Shown: one piece after another, positions 34,817 through 46,210 of the stretch
Layout of the letters: every line of letters begins with the position of its first letter
How positions within the stretch are numbered: the stretch's first letter is position 1
Source of the DNA: Ixodes scapularis
Taxonomy: Eukaryota > Arthropoda > Arachnida > Ixodida > Ixodidae
Length of the DNA: 64,000 bases
Assembly: GCF_016920785.2 (NCBI RefSeq)
Contig: NW_024609835.1
Location: forward strand, 170,806,995-170,870,994
Direction of reading: 5' to 3'
Notes under the pieces: generated by a model
Told to the model about the DNA's origin: nothing
What the model saw: the letters and a program-made list of their open reading frames with translations, nothing else
The model's database searches: none
Made by a program: the position numbers and the translations under genes

Positions 34817-35065
34817 GGGGAGTGGATCAAGGGAAAGCTGTACTGTCCAAGCTGCAATGCTCGCCTGGGAACGTTTGACTTTGTGACTGGTGCCAAGTGT
34901 GACTGTGGGGAATTTGTGTTGCCACCGATCCACATCTCCAAGAGCCGCATTGACTGTGACCAGGCGCAGAAAACGGAGACCATTCTGCAGCATATTGTGA
35001 AGCCCATTGTCGAAGACTTTAGCGCCACTAGTGTTGAAACCACAAACGAAACCTGTGCGAGATGA
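34817..35065 (+). CDS. RNF180-like protein, exon 2 (terminal)
   Basis: The acceptor ...GTTGACAG is followed by GEWIKGKLYCPSCNARLGTF, phase 0, so the spliced protein is 64 + 82 = 146 residues. Cysteines C-P-S-C and later KCDCGEFVLPPIHISKSRID form the second half of the zinc-binding module shared by RNF180 and DUSP12; HISKSRxD is especially RNF180-like. The frame closes at TGA 35063-35065 after an acidic tail (IVKPIVEDFSATSVET). No RING domain or C-terminal membrane anchor follows in the window, unlike vertebrate RNF180 (over 400 residues). It may be a short arthropod form, an isoform, or a gene whose RING exons lie farther downstream. Confidence 0.85.
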   Translation, partial: GEWIKGKLYCPSCNARLGTFDFVTGAKCDCGEFVLPPIHISKSRIDCDQAQKTETILQHIVKPIVEDFSATSVETTNETCAR

Positions 35066-36151
35066 AATATAGTTTTTGTCTCGTTTTGTGGATGTTTTTA
35101 TAAAGTCTGCCTTCACAAAGATTTTAATCAAACGTGGACGATGGAAACTTGCATGCAATTCACGCTGCACACGGATTTGCTCATTATTCACTTTTTCAGG
35201 GATTCTGTGCAGCATTATAAATATTGAGGGACTGATCGTAGAGGGAGTTTTAGTAGTTTTTTAACTCCAATAATGATACCCGATACTACGCCGACGCCTT
35301 TGCGCATTCATCATATCGGTATTGGAGGTATCGGAACGATCTACTGAAACTCTGTACTTCGAAAAAGTAATTAACTATGAAGCATACTACTTCGCTGCAG
35401 ACGTAGTGAATTAAAATTGGAATGACTGCTGCAACAAAAGTAATTAATTACAATTGTGTATTATATTCTAAAGTAAAGCAATTACTTTCCAGTTTCTTTT
35501 AAGTGATACGCACGTTCACTGTTGCTGATTTGACAGCACTTCCATAAAATATAACATTTGTTACCCATTGTGTGATGATTCATTATCAGCGTTTTACGTT
35601 CGTCACATTTTGTGCTTTCGTTTCACGAAATGTATTGATTGTATTTCCGAGCTGAGTACAATGCAAGTCCATCGTTTTATTATTTTGCTACAACTGGAGA
35701 TCATTAAGAGTCATTTTTATATCTTTAAAGTAGAAATGGTATGATATAATTTCGTGGGCACGAAAAAATTGAGTGGAAGCTCAAACCAGGAAATGGCCGG
35801 GTTAGATCACAGTTAGATAATCAGTATATACATAACAACCTGAATAATTATTATTTTTCCCCTCTTCACAAGAGAAGACAACGCACTCGTGCTTTGGAGG
35901 GTGCGACACACTGCGTGTTCTGTGGCTTGGACTGCTGCCCTGGTATACGGTCATCGCTGAGACGTTATTCTTTGAGCAACGAAAGCAACGCCCCGCGCAC
36001 GGGTGAATGTGTGAATGAGTCAAGCGCCCAGCTCTTTCTCTTCCTGTTCGGGACGTCTTTAAAATTCCCGCTATTACAAAAAAAAAAAAAAAAAAAAAAA
36101 AATTGCAAAAGTAGTTTTGGTACAGTTGAAAACGAGCGTGTTGGTTAATAG

Positions 36152-36251
36152 ATACAAACTTGAAAGTATAAAACAGTATGAAAGTAAACAGTATGGAAAG
36201 ATGTCCTGTTCCCGTCCTCGTCCTCTCTGTTTTATACTTTCAAGTTTGTAT
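36152..36251. repeat. Perfect 25-bp-stem hairpin, 50-nt loop
   Basis: atacaaacttgaaagtataa with its next five bases (36152-36176) is exactly complementary to 36227-36251. Perfect arms imply youth or selection. No flanking duplication seen. Confidence 0.85.
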
Positions 36252-36395
36252 GTAGTTTTGGTAATAATTTAAAGTTTTGCAATTACTCTGATCGGGAAAA
36301 AAGTACTTAAATAATCATTACTTTTTTAGCATTAAGAAAATACGAATTCCAAGTTGAGATAAGTAACTGAATGAACCGCCACCTTCTCCTCAGTC

Positions 36396-36900
36396 TTTGG
36401 TAGTACCGGGATACAATCGCAATACTATAACTCGTTACTTTTTTTAGGTAACTTCTAACTGTAACTCGTTACATATTTTTAAGTAAATAGCAATTACATA
36501 CTTTTTTTTTTGCCCGCAATATGACGGAGGCTTATTGCGGAGAAGGCGCCGTGGTAACCGAGCTTTCGGTTGCACGTCAAAAGATCCCCAGGTGGTCGAA
36601 ATTAATCCTCAGTCCTCCGCTGGGGCGTGCCAGGTGCCCGTCGTTGGTTTGGCATGTAAAACCCCCAAATTTGACATTCATACTTTTTTTTTTTTAAAGT
36701 AACTACAAAGTATTTGCAAAAATACAAATACTTTTCGCGAAAAAAGAGCTTACGCTATTTTGTAAACAATACGGCGGGATCGACTAGAGTGCCTTCATGT
36801 TCGCAAGCGGGACATAAAGGCACCCTAGTTCGACCATGTGCGGAGGTTGGGCCCCACATTAGACAGGACAAAATAAAACAAGAACTCAAAACCTTTTTGT
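36396..36900. repeat. Second copy of the 15.85-kb repeat, split by a SINE
   Basis: Positions 36396-36510 and 36690-36900 match 15850-16130 in order (gtaact arrays, then tttgcaaaaatacaaatac, then ggccccacattagaca). The interruption between them is the SINE at 36511-36680, so the SINE inserted later. Confidence 0.7.
36511..36680 (+). mobile_element. Tick SINE (Ruka-like) fragment, 3' part
   Basis: It contains gatccccaggtggtcgaaat and, 60 bp later, ggcatgtaaaacccccaaat, the conserved tail block of tRNA-derived SINEs that I recall as abundant in hard ticks. The tRNA-like head with A and B boxes is missing or decayed. It is inserted into an older repeat. The family name is from memory; a search against tick repeats would confirm it. 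Confidence 0.6.
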
Positions 36901-37154
36901 CGGAGCAAAGTGCTGTTTTTGTTCACTCCTTTCTTTACCTTGTTTGATACCAACGGTGTTTTTCGCTTTATTAATGCGAAAGCATAGCAAGCCGACGTCA
37001 TCAGTTTGAAGCGCGGCAAAGGTCACGAAACGCTTTTCCAACTCTTTCCTGTTTAGCTTTCCTTTTGAACTCATAAATCGCGCATTCTACCAAACAGTTC
37101 AAGAAGACGGAAAGGGGGGCGTTTCCTTTTGCTCGGACTCTCGTGTGTGTACCG

Positions 37155-38040
37155 GGACACAGCCATTCTCCCCCTAGAAAATTAGCCTGTTGCTCAAAAT
37201 TCAGACAAAAGTTGCTTTCCCCACCCCGTTCACCCAAGAGCTGACAGTGCAGTGGAAGCTACGTGCTCGTTGGGCCAGCCACACTTATGCCGCGGGATCA
37301 CGCTCTCTCGCGCATACCCATGCCCAGAGAATAAGGTCAGTTGATGAAAGGGAGGCGGCTGATTGGTTCGGCAAGCGCGTAGCTTCCACCGCAATGTCAG
37401 CTTAAGGGTGAAGGGAACAAGTGAGGTCCGGTGTCGAGTGACGTGCGTTTGGGCACGATGGCGCGCTGCGGGGACCGCGGATGTATCACAGTGAAAAGGC
37501 AGAGAGCTCACGAAGGGAAGGAGGTACGAAATAGTCCGCTATGTTTTCAAATTTTCGTACCGAAAATCAGGCTTTTGACTTTCAACTTTTTCTTTTTGGC
37601 CCACTTAACCATGTGCTATTAGTAAAATCCCAACATAAATTGATTTATTAAGTCATTTCTTCAAGTGAAGCCAGCTGCGCGCTATGAAACCACATGAAAA
37701 CCCTAGACAACGGCACATAGTTTTCCCGATCCGAAAGGAGCGGAGTAAAGTTGATAGATTTCGCTTTCAGTCCCATTGGCTGGCGCGCGTCGAGGAGTAT
37801 TCACTGGCCGTCATAGCTGAGCTCGCTGCTGCTTCCTGACCACGGGGGTAGAGAGAGAGGGGAAAGATGCTTTTGTACGAGTTTTGAGTGGCAAGTTAAT
37901 CTTCTATAATCTTCTAGAGGGAGAATAGCGACGTTTGGGGAAGCCTGGGACCCACAAAGGAGAGTCCCGGTGATAAGAGGATTTCTTTTTCCCCTCTTCT
38001 CGTGCGGTTGCCCCAGAGCTGACCGGATACTCTTTCCGGG
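37155..38040. repeat. Imperfect large inverted repeat related to TTAA/AGGG elements
   Basis: The block at 37160-37206 (ccccctagaaaattagcctg) recurs inverted at 37886-37930, and both match the inside of the 12228-12872 element. Positions 37940-38040 also resemble 12423-12530 inverted. Probably a further, larger family member whose AGGG ends are not evident. Confidence 0.5.
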
Positions 38041-38267
38041 CGTGCGCTGTGAGCAGTTACCTCAAATATGGCGTCCAGTGAATACCCCGACCACTCACGC
38101 GATGGCGCTGCGTGTCCGTTAGCGCCCCGTTAACACGGAGCGTCCAAGGTTAGCGCGCCCAGGGAGAGCTGGGAGAGCGCTCGCACGACCGCCGGAAATA
38201 CGCTTCAAACGGAACGCGGTAGCGGAAGAACGGCACGCCTGCTTTCGCATTCACAACTCGTAAGAAC

Positions 38268-40185
38268 TAGGACTGGGCGTCGATTAAAAATTTTAACCCG
38301 ATTAATCGCCACCCTTTAATCGATTAATTAACCGATTAATCGGTTGATTTTAGTAAAAAGCAAAAGTAGACATTTTGTCCTTACAATTTGCTTTATTGTA
38401 TGATAAACGGCGCATATATACAAACTTAATTGAGAATAAATGTTGATGTAACACACTCACAGATCACAACCCCAGCTGCGGAGGCAAAGAAGTTTGTTGG
38501 CATTTTCTGGCAGGAGCGAGTTTCTTTGTTTGTTGACGATCATCCCTGCTGCGCTGAACAGACGCTCGCAGGGCGTTGAGGTGACTGGGACACACATCAC
38601 ACTCTTCACAATTGGCACAATTTGAGGAAACAGGGAGCCCTGACCTCGCCACCACTGTAGTCGGTCCAGTTCATCGTGCGTCACTTCAGCCATCGATCGA
38701 TAAAGCGACACTTGGCAGGAGGTGGTGGGCTCTTCATTTTCCTCCGAGAAAACGTATTTTTTTCTTTTCTTGGGCGTGAGATCAGTAGAATCGTCCGAAG
38801 ACGCACGTGTAAGCTGGGAAAGCCTTTCCCACACAAGTTCGCGGCGATCTTTTTCGATGCATGCGAGTCTCTTGAAACGAGGATCGAGACACGTTGCCAG
38901 TTCATAGCCGTTGTACCGCGGCCACGCGCGAAGCCTCTCATCGACCATCATGGCCTTGAAGTCCACCAGCATGGCCTTGAAGCGGCAGATGAAGGCAGGG
39001 TCACAGTCATTTGTCTTCATTTTATTCTTAAGCAGTTTTAAGGCTGGAATAAGTACAGAACGAGTAACCTACTTGTCCCCTCCAAGGAGCTCAGTAATGT
39101 CGAGCAGGGGCTTCAAAACTTCCCGAAGCTACTCCAACATGTCCCAATCGACGTCTGTGAGGCGGGGAATCGACGATCTAATGGTACTGCTGTCCTCCAT
39201 GTAGCGACGCAAAGGCTCCTTCAGTTCAAGCAGGCTGGTTATCATTATGTACGTGCTGTTCCACCGTGTTGCGATGTCCTGCTGAAGCTTCTTCTTAGGT
39301 GCTCCGAGTTCAGCGGCATGTTTTGAAAGGACGGCCTGGTTGTTCGAACTGTGTTTAAAGTGACCCACAGTACGACGACAGGCGGCTAGCAGTTGCTTCA
39401 CGCCCGTCACGCTGCACAGCTGTAGCGTGTGAGCTGCGCACTTCAGACTCTGAAAGTTTGATCTCTCCACCCCAAGACAGATGTTACGAGCGTTATCGGT
39501 TCAGGCAGCTTCTACCTTTTCGACGATTCCCCAATATGTAGCAGTCTCCAATACTTCACTGGCACATTGTTCTGCTGTATGGCGCTCAGGTACGTGTCTC
39601 ACCTGCAATGTTTCCGATCGAAGCATCCAGTCATCGTCGATCCAATGCGCCGTTATCCCGAGGTAGGCGTCATTGGCTATGGAGGTCCAGAAGTCCGCTG
39701 TTAAGCTGATGAAGCTGGCTGCCGAGAGTTCTGCTTGAAGACCCTCCCGTCTTGAGGTATACAGGGCATCCACCTTGGCACTCACTGCACGACGGGACGG
39801 CGGCTGGTAAGACGGAGAATCCAAGGCAATCTGAAGAACTTTCGCTAGTCCCTGATCTTCCACAATGTTGAGAGGCCGGCTAGAAGAAACAAGCCAAGAT
39901 GTAAGGGCTTGTGCAATAGTTTCTTCTTTCTTCAGAGAAAGGGGCCTCGAAGAGAAAATGTCGATGGTCGTCTGCTTTTTTGCAGATGATTCTTGTTGCA
40001 GCGAGATGCTTGGGCGCTTAGCTCTGAGATGGTATTGAAGCGAGCTTACACTTCCGCTATATGCGAAAGCTTTTTTTGCAAATGAGGCAGTGAACTTTCT
40101 TTAAGTCAAAAACTTCGCCCGCGGAGTTTACTTTAAACCCGAATTTCCCTGAAAGGTTGCCCTTCATACTCCTGTACTCGTCCAT
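38268..40185 (-). pseudogene. BED-finger hAT transposase pseudogene (ZBED-like)
   Basis: The minus-strand ATG is at 40183-40185 (MDEYRSMKGNLSGKFGFKV). A BED zinc finger follows (CLICKKSF, then QYHLRAK after a frameshift near 40055). Next is the RNase H-like core (ISLTADFWTSIANDAYLG; QDIATRWNSTYIMI) and the hAT dimerisation region (VPVTSTPCERLFSAAGMIV) ending at 38457. Lesions: one frameshift in the BED finger and three in-frame stops (39501, 39129 and about 39070). The left terminus may be TAGGACTGGGCG at 38268. The right terminus was not found. hAT transposases excise and insert DNA with 8-bp target duplications; this copy is dead. Confidence 0.85.
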
Positions 40186-40204
40186 GCCTGCGCAGGGTGT
40201 TGTG

Positions 40205-43200
40205 CAGGGCCGGATTAAGGTAGGGGCTAAGGGGGCTGCAGCCCCGGGCCCCGACCCTCTGGGGGCCCCCATGCAGCTCGTAGAAAAAAAAAGCCGAAAT
40301 TTAAAAATATTTTGGAAGGCGATGTTGCTTTGCCGCAGCATTCGAGAAGAGGGAACGCGCACTTCGCGTAGCACACCCGCCTGTCCCTGTACTAAGCCGG
40401 CCATTTGGGTGGGTGACCGGCCCCTGAGGGTGCTTGTCCGCTTTCTTTTGAAAGCGGCTTCGAGCAAACGAAGAAAACTGCGAGGGGCCCCACGATCTGG
40501 GGTTTTCGCTCCTCTTTTCTTTTTTTTATCAAGAAGGGAAATGTCATAAACACCTCCCCCTTCACCCTACTCGGGCTCGTGTCTCGTGCGCGAAAACACG
40601 TGTTTTTGAGCAGCGCTTACACTTTGAAAGTGCGGCCTTCGACGCTGCTGGGGAAGGGAACAAAGCTGCATGCCGCCTCCGCGGTGGTCTTGCCGGAGTG
40701 CTCTCTAGTTTAAAGCAGACGAGAATGGTAAATCTTTTTATTTTGAGGCTATTTCGGAGCGTTAGTTTTACGAACAATGGTGGCCCTCTAGGCAAGTGCA
40801 CGATTGTTTATGCCGAAGGATGCACACATGATTCCACTTCGCGAGAGGCTGAGTCCGGGTGGCGCGGAGTAATTCCTTTCGATACAGGACTTTTTAGGGA
40901 AGCGACAGTTTTGTCCGTAACAATGAGCTTGAAAGCCCTGCCTATGACAAGCCTGTAGAGATACCATCAGCCCCTAAGAAAAAGCAGCACATGGTAGTAA
41001 TTTTCAGGGTTCCCAGAAATAAAAGAAAGAAAGGGAACTCTTCGAACAGCCTATGAGTGACGGTCTTATACTTACTGGACTTTACGTTTCAGTTGCAGAT
41101 TGGCCAATTTTGTTGAACCAGAAAGTGAGAGTAGAATGTAGCCAATCATATCACTTCGTTCGTCTGCACCGACCATATTTTAGCGTTTTGTTCAAAGTTA
41201 CGAAAACTCGCTATGATGAGGCCTTGTTTTCCCGGTGGGAAAAATCCTTCCAAGTCGGAGCCCAAATGTCAGGTCTTAAGTATCTGAGTGGAGCTGCTAA
41301 ACGAAAAACGAAGTTCGAGAGGGAACAAAGTGAGAAAAGGTTGCCAAAGCTGACTAAATATTTAGCCAGTTGCCCTAAGACATCTTCGAATGAGCCTCTA
41401 CCATCGGGATCACCAAAACTAAAAGCTGGCTCCCAAGTGCAGCAATCCACCGATCATGCCAAAGAAACTGGTGAAGAAACTGATCCACCTCCTCTGCCCT
41501 GCCCCCTTCTTGTGACGCGTGAGCCTCTGCTACCACGGACCACCCAGAAACCCGCCACCACAGACACTGGAAATTGTCTCAAGGTCCAGGAGCCCTTCCA
41601 ACTGCGTGCTGAACAGTGTTCCACAGGCGTCGGAGACTGTCTGCGGGCAACTGTACTGGAGCCGGTCGCTTTTTATGGAAGTGAGGATGTCGCAAGAACA
41701 GTTGCGTCACCGCCCAGCGATTCTGACGAGTGCGTGAATTTGACTCCGCAACCTCTCGAGGTAGGATCCATCAGCGTTGAAAGCGATCCAGCTAAGTGGC
41801 CTGATACTGTGCCTGACAAATTTCGAACCGCGTGTATCGAGAGAGGATCGCAGTACTTTCAAAATCGATCGGAATATTACCCCACTTCAGAGAGACAGTA
41901 CGCGAGCCAGAAACGATATCTGTCCCCTCAACTTTTTGTGAGGAAGGCCGCTAACGGGGAGGTATTTGAGCGACACTGGCTCTTGTACTCTCAGTCCAAC
42001 GGGTCTGTGTATTGTTTCATGTGCAAGCTGTTCGCCGCATCAAACAGTCCTTTTGCTACGGATGGGTTTTGTGATTGGAAAAAAGGCTGAAGAAAAGGCA
42101 AGAGCCCACGAAGACAGCATTGACTATCGAAATGCTGTTGTTGCGTGGCTAGCTCGCTCTACTGCTCGTGCAACTATTGACAAAGAGTTAGTTCAACCCT
42201 TTGTAACCCAACGCGCTTACTGGAAAGAAGTACTGAAGCGCCTCGTGGCAGTTATTAGATTGCTGGCTGAGCGAGGCCTGGTATTTAGGGGCAGCGAAGA
42301 AGCGTTCGGTTCTCCTAGAAATGGGAATTTCTTAGGGATCCTTGAAGTGATCGCGGAATTTGACCCCTTTCTCAGCGATCACATCGCTCGCTATGGCAAC
42401 AAGGGAAAAGGTCCCCCGTCGTATCTCTCGAAGTCTATTTGTGGCGAGTTTGTTGATTTGATGGCGCAGACCGTAAGGAAACGAGTTGTCGAGGAGGTAC
42501 AACGTGCCAAATATTACTCACTGATTGTGGATTCTACTCCCGACATTTCCCATGTTGACCAGTTGTCTGTTGTACTTCGGTACTGTTTGCTGGGTAATGT
42601 TCACGAGAGGTTCTCTGGATTTGTTCCAATTGAAGCGCACACTGGGCAGTACCTGTTAGCCACAGTACTATCCCTTCTTGATACGAACGGCATTTCAATT
42701 GGTAACTGGGGGGGTCAGTCGTATGACCATGCCAGCAACATGACAGGGAAGTATAAGGGTCTCCAAGCCCAGATAAAAGAGAAAAACGAACTTGCTGTTT
42801 ATGTTCCATGCTCGGGTCACTTTTTAAACCTAGTAGGAACTCGGAGTGTTGACTGTTGTACGGAGGCAGTGAAGTTTTTTATCCTTACTCAGAAGTTGTA
42901 CGTATTTTTTTCTGCCTCCCCAAAGCGCTGGAGATGTTTTATCAACAGTCTAGAACAGGGAGGAAAGCCATCTGTCCTGAAAAGCCTATCTCACACGAGG
43001 TGGTCAAGGCACGCTGATTCGTGCAAAGAATTGTAAACAACTTCAGGCGTTTTCAAAATTGTCTGCAGACTATGATGAGCGACAAAGAAGAGACCTGCGA
43101 CACTCGCATTGAAGCGCGATCTCTTCTCAAGAAGCTGTCTAAGCTCGAAACGGCGTTTATGGCAACGTTTTGGAACGAGATCCTGGAGCGTTTTGACAAG

Positions 43201-44602
43201 ACCAGTGTCGCACTTCAGAGGTTTAGACCTATCAACGGCTGTTGACCTGCTGAACTCTCTTGACGGGTTCGTGAGTTCTCTCCGGCCTAAATTTGAAGCT
43301 TTCGAGGAAAAGGCAATGGCACTAAGCGTAGAGCAGTATTACCAAGGTAAACTCACTCGAGACACCTCAAGGCAACTCACGGCAGTGGAGCAGGATGCGA
43401 GGGCAGATGGTAGCAGAAGGTTCGAGGTAGACACGTTTTACGTAATTCTCGATAACCTGAGCTCAGCGCTGAGGACTCGGAAACCCGGGTATACCGATCT
43501 CTGTGAAAAAATTTCAGTTGTTAAAACTTCTTAGGGAAACTGGAAGCGAAGACGAACTAAGAGAGCAAGCTGATAGGCTCGCTGAAACCTACAAGGAGGA
43601 TCTTGAGTCGACCTTTTCTACTGAAGTCGTTCAGTTCTCGCACTATCTGAAGAGTTGCGTTTTACAGGATATAACTGCACGAGGACTTTTACAACTTCTA
43701 CAGGAACGAGACATTGTAAGCGTTTTCCCCAATGTTTCCATCGCCCTTAGAATATATCTGTGTATTCCTGTATCGAATTGCGAGAGCGAACGGTCATTTT
43801 CGAAGTTGTGCTCGATTAAGAATTGCCTTCGCTCCACTCTCAGCGAGGAAAAGTTGAATTCTCTAGCTACCGTCTATTGAAAGGGATATATTGCGGCAGA
43901 TATCTTTCGACGAGACGATATCTGAATTTTCATGCTTGAAGAGTCGCAGGATGCTGTTTTGAATGTAAAGTTAGTTCGCATTCAGATTTTTGCTAGTTGT
44001 GTTAATAATTATTGTATTTAAGACACCTGTGACAAACACTGCTGTTTATTCCCTCTTTCATTTTATTACTCGGAGACAAGTAAAACGCTCCAACATGATG
44101 GCCCTTTGCGTTCCTTTGCAACGTAGGGAAACTGGAAAATCACAGATATCATTGGATTGTGTATAATATGCGATATGTACGCATTGTATAGCAAAAATCT
44201 GCATTGGAAATATTGTTAAAACTTGTATATTTGCGGTACCTTTTTGCACTTTCATTCAATTTCGAGCGTGATTGTTTGAATAAAATATGTTTCTCATGGA
44301 AAGGTTTTGTTCTGCACTTCGGTCTATGCCTACGTGGCAGAGCGATCATTGTTGACAATCGAATCTCAACTAGTTATCCCTTAGACGATAATCAAACGCG
44401 AGCTGTAATGAATGTGTCGATGACACTGAAAAATATAGACTCTACTTTCTATTGATTAAAAACTAAAGAAAACTGCAGTATTTCCCAGGTTCATTGCCTT
44501 AACCAGACCGCATTATCATCATCATCGTCGCCATCATCATCATCATTAGGGCCCCTGAAGTGTCCTTAGCCCAGGGCCCCGAAATGCTTTAATCCGGCTC
44601 TG
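40205..44602 (+). mobile_element. 4.4-kb hAT element, perfect 8-bp TSD, nested in another hAT
   Basis: The left terminus CAGGGCCGGATTAAGG and the right terminus (inverted CAGAGCCGGATTAAAG) differ at two positions. GTGTTGTG flanks both sides (40197-40204, 44603-44610). The insertion lies 12 bp upstream of the ATG of the BED/hAT transposase, so it is younger than that element. It contains a frameshifted transposase and, near its right end, a short ATC microsatellite (44515-44550). Confidence 0.93.
41266..43880 (+). pseudogene. hAT transposase with TTF-type zinc finger (ZMYM1-like)
   Basis: The probable start is the ATG at 41266 (MSGLKYLSGAAKRKTKFE, a typical N-terminus). A TTF-type zinc finger lies at about 41790-42090 (ASQKRYLSPQLFV, SVYCFMCKLFA). 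The transposase core follows (YYSLIVDSTPDISHVDQLSV; CSGHFLNLVGTRS), and the dimerisation motif closes it (VSNCESERSFSKL) with a stop at about 43880. The frame changes four times (near 42085, 43030, 43240 and 43520). The gene is therefore inactive although the element's termini and duplication are perfect. Architecture resembles ZMYM1/P52rIPK-type hAT proteins. Confidence 0.85.
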
Positions 44603-44910
44603 GTGTTGTGATGAGATACTTCTCAAACAAGTGAATGCGGCGCGACATTAAAAGAAAGGGAAAGGCGGGGGCAAGGGAGACGGGGGTAATTGGGGAGCGT
44701 CGATCCGTCGAGGACGTCCCTGAAGGTGTTATAAGAGTAGTACATGAAGGACAAAAACAGGATAAAACATCCTCGTCGTTCATGTAACTTTACCAGCACG
44801 CTCTAATTCCACGACGTCCTTGAAGCTTTCAACAAACAGATAATCTCCGGCGAAGGGAAGCCCCCTTTTTACGAGGAAAAGGGAAAGGAAGTGCTTCCTC
44901 CGACGCCCGT

Positions 44911-45030
44911 CGGACGAGTGAGGCCTGTGTGCAAATCACTCCTCCGACGCCGGAAGTGACGTAGACCCGTCGGAGGAGAGACGGCCATGTGGAAATCACT
45001 CCTCCGACGCCGGAAGTAATGGGTCATCCA
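44911..45030. promoter_or_regulatory. 60-bp tandem repeat with ETS and CRE motifs
   Basis: Two 60-bp units (44911-44970, 44971-45030) each contain cgccggaagt (ETS core); the first continues into tgacgt (half CRE). Between them CTCCTCCGACG and CGTCGGAGGAG can form a stem. ETS-CRE pairs are common in TATA-less metazoan promoters, and the SGNH-like ATG lies 210 bp downstream. The regulatory role is inference. Confidence 0.4.
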
Positions 45031-45241
45031 CGGCCCCGGATGTTGCCTTTGTTATGAAACGTGCCCTCCATGTGCGTCTCGCGTCTGGCCCTGTAGGCGT
45101 GCAGTACGGGTAGTACGCGCCTGCCGCGTACTATCCGTACTGTACCGTACCATTCCTTCCCACCCGCGCTGCCGTTGGCTCCAGTCACGCAAGCTTTTTT
45201 GACTGATTTTCGCACTATTTGAAGCGTTTTGTTTAGCATTT

Positions 45242-45717
45242 ATGCCTCGAGTTTTGGTAGCCGGCGATTCGATGGTGAAGTGCTTGCACCAGAGTACTGT
45301 TGAGGTTGCGGCGTTTAGTGGCGTTAGGATCGAGCAGTTGTTTTCCCAGGCGTCTGAGAGGCGACCCGATTTTTATCTTGTCATCCTGCACGTCGGCACT
45401 ATTAACTCCAATACTAGTGCAAGCCTGTACATCGACAAATATCGTCGTCTAGCTGCCCAGATCTGTGAACGCAATCCAGTGAGGCGATCGCTTTTTCTGC
45501 CGTTCTCCCGAAACGGAAGAATAGGTCTTGCTCATTGAAATACCAGCGTAGTCACGCTGCAGAAATCCAGGCTCTGAATAATCGCTACCGAGAGGTGAAC
45601 TCGCTGCTGCGGAAGTCGTGTCGCAGGGAAAGGTTCAGGTTCCTCGACGGGCTGGCTGACGAGTGGCACCAGTGGATCGGCCGCGACGACGTCCACCCGA
45701 GCCGGATGGGCGACAAG
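45242..45717 (+). pseudogene. SGNH/GDSL-type hydrolase domain, one frameshift
   Basis: ATG at 45242. Block I is PRVLVAGDSMVKCL with the nucleophile serine at residue 10. Block III is LVILHVGTINSN, where the canonical G-x-N asparagine is shifted by an inserted isoleucine. The last block is GRDDVHPSRMGDK with the Asp-x-x-His dyad. A single frameshift near 45487 separates the first two blocks from the third; without it the domain would be near full length. After GDK at 45717 a repeat begins (TACACTCTAA), cutting off any continuation. SGNH esterase domains occur both as host enzymes and inside ORF1 of CR1/L2 LINEs, so origin is undecided. Confidence 0.7.
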
Positions 45718-45990
45718 GTACACTCTAAGCCCTGTCCCACTTAGTAAGAGGGACATTTCTTCGATTTTTTCCCACTTAACTTTAAGGGGGGCGACAGACC
45801 TCTTAATATTACCTGGAGATTCTCCGTCTTAATTAAGTGAGACACCAGCCCTCTTAAAGTAGGCGAAACGGCGTCTCCCTTAAATTTGAGGTCAGAGTGT
45901 CTTGGTAAGAGGGACATTTTTTTAGATATTTTCCCCCTTAAATTTGGAGGGACTGTGGCCCGCTTAAAATGCAGGGGTATAGTCCCCCTT
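45718..45990. repeat. AGAGGGAC-type repeat element
   Basis: It begins TACACTCTAAGCCCTGTCCC directly after the SGNH frame and consists of diverged units of about 30-60 bp built from agagggac and cttaaa. A relative at 54140-54395 ends with the inverted terminus (ggttttagagtgta). This suggests a terminal-inverted-repeat family with TACACTCTAA ends. Confidence 0.5.
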
Positions 45991-46210
45991 AAGTCGGGGT
46001 AACGCTGCTTATACATCATACAAAATACATTCTGCAGACATGTTCCGGAACGAGTCGCCGCGACATGCGAGCCTCGTACGCCACGAGGCAACCGAATCAA
46101 GAGGTTGCTTTGTCACGTGGCATACAAAGCACGGATGTCGCGGTGACTCGTTCCGGAACATGTCTGCAGAATGTATTTTGTATGATGTATAAGCAGCGTG
46201 ACCCCGACTT
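45991..46210. repeat. 220-bp palindrome, 76-bp arms
   Basis: The arms 45991-46066 and 46135-46210 are complementary at 74 of 76 positions. The 68-bp centre itself contains a weaker inverted repeat (gccacgaggcaacc / ggttgctttgtcacgtggc). It lies just after the AGAGGGAC repeat. It may be two head-to-head element ends or a foldback element; a transcript would make a long double-stranded RNA. Confidence 0.9.

Noticed and set aside
45716..45720. Splice donor AAG/GTACAC after the SGNH domain
   Set aside because: The GTACAC belongs to the terminus of the AGAGGGAC repeat element that begins here, so the donor is coincidental.
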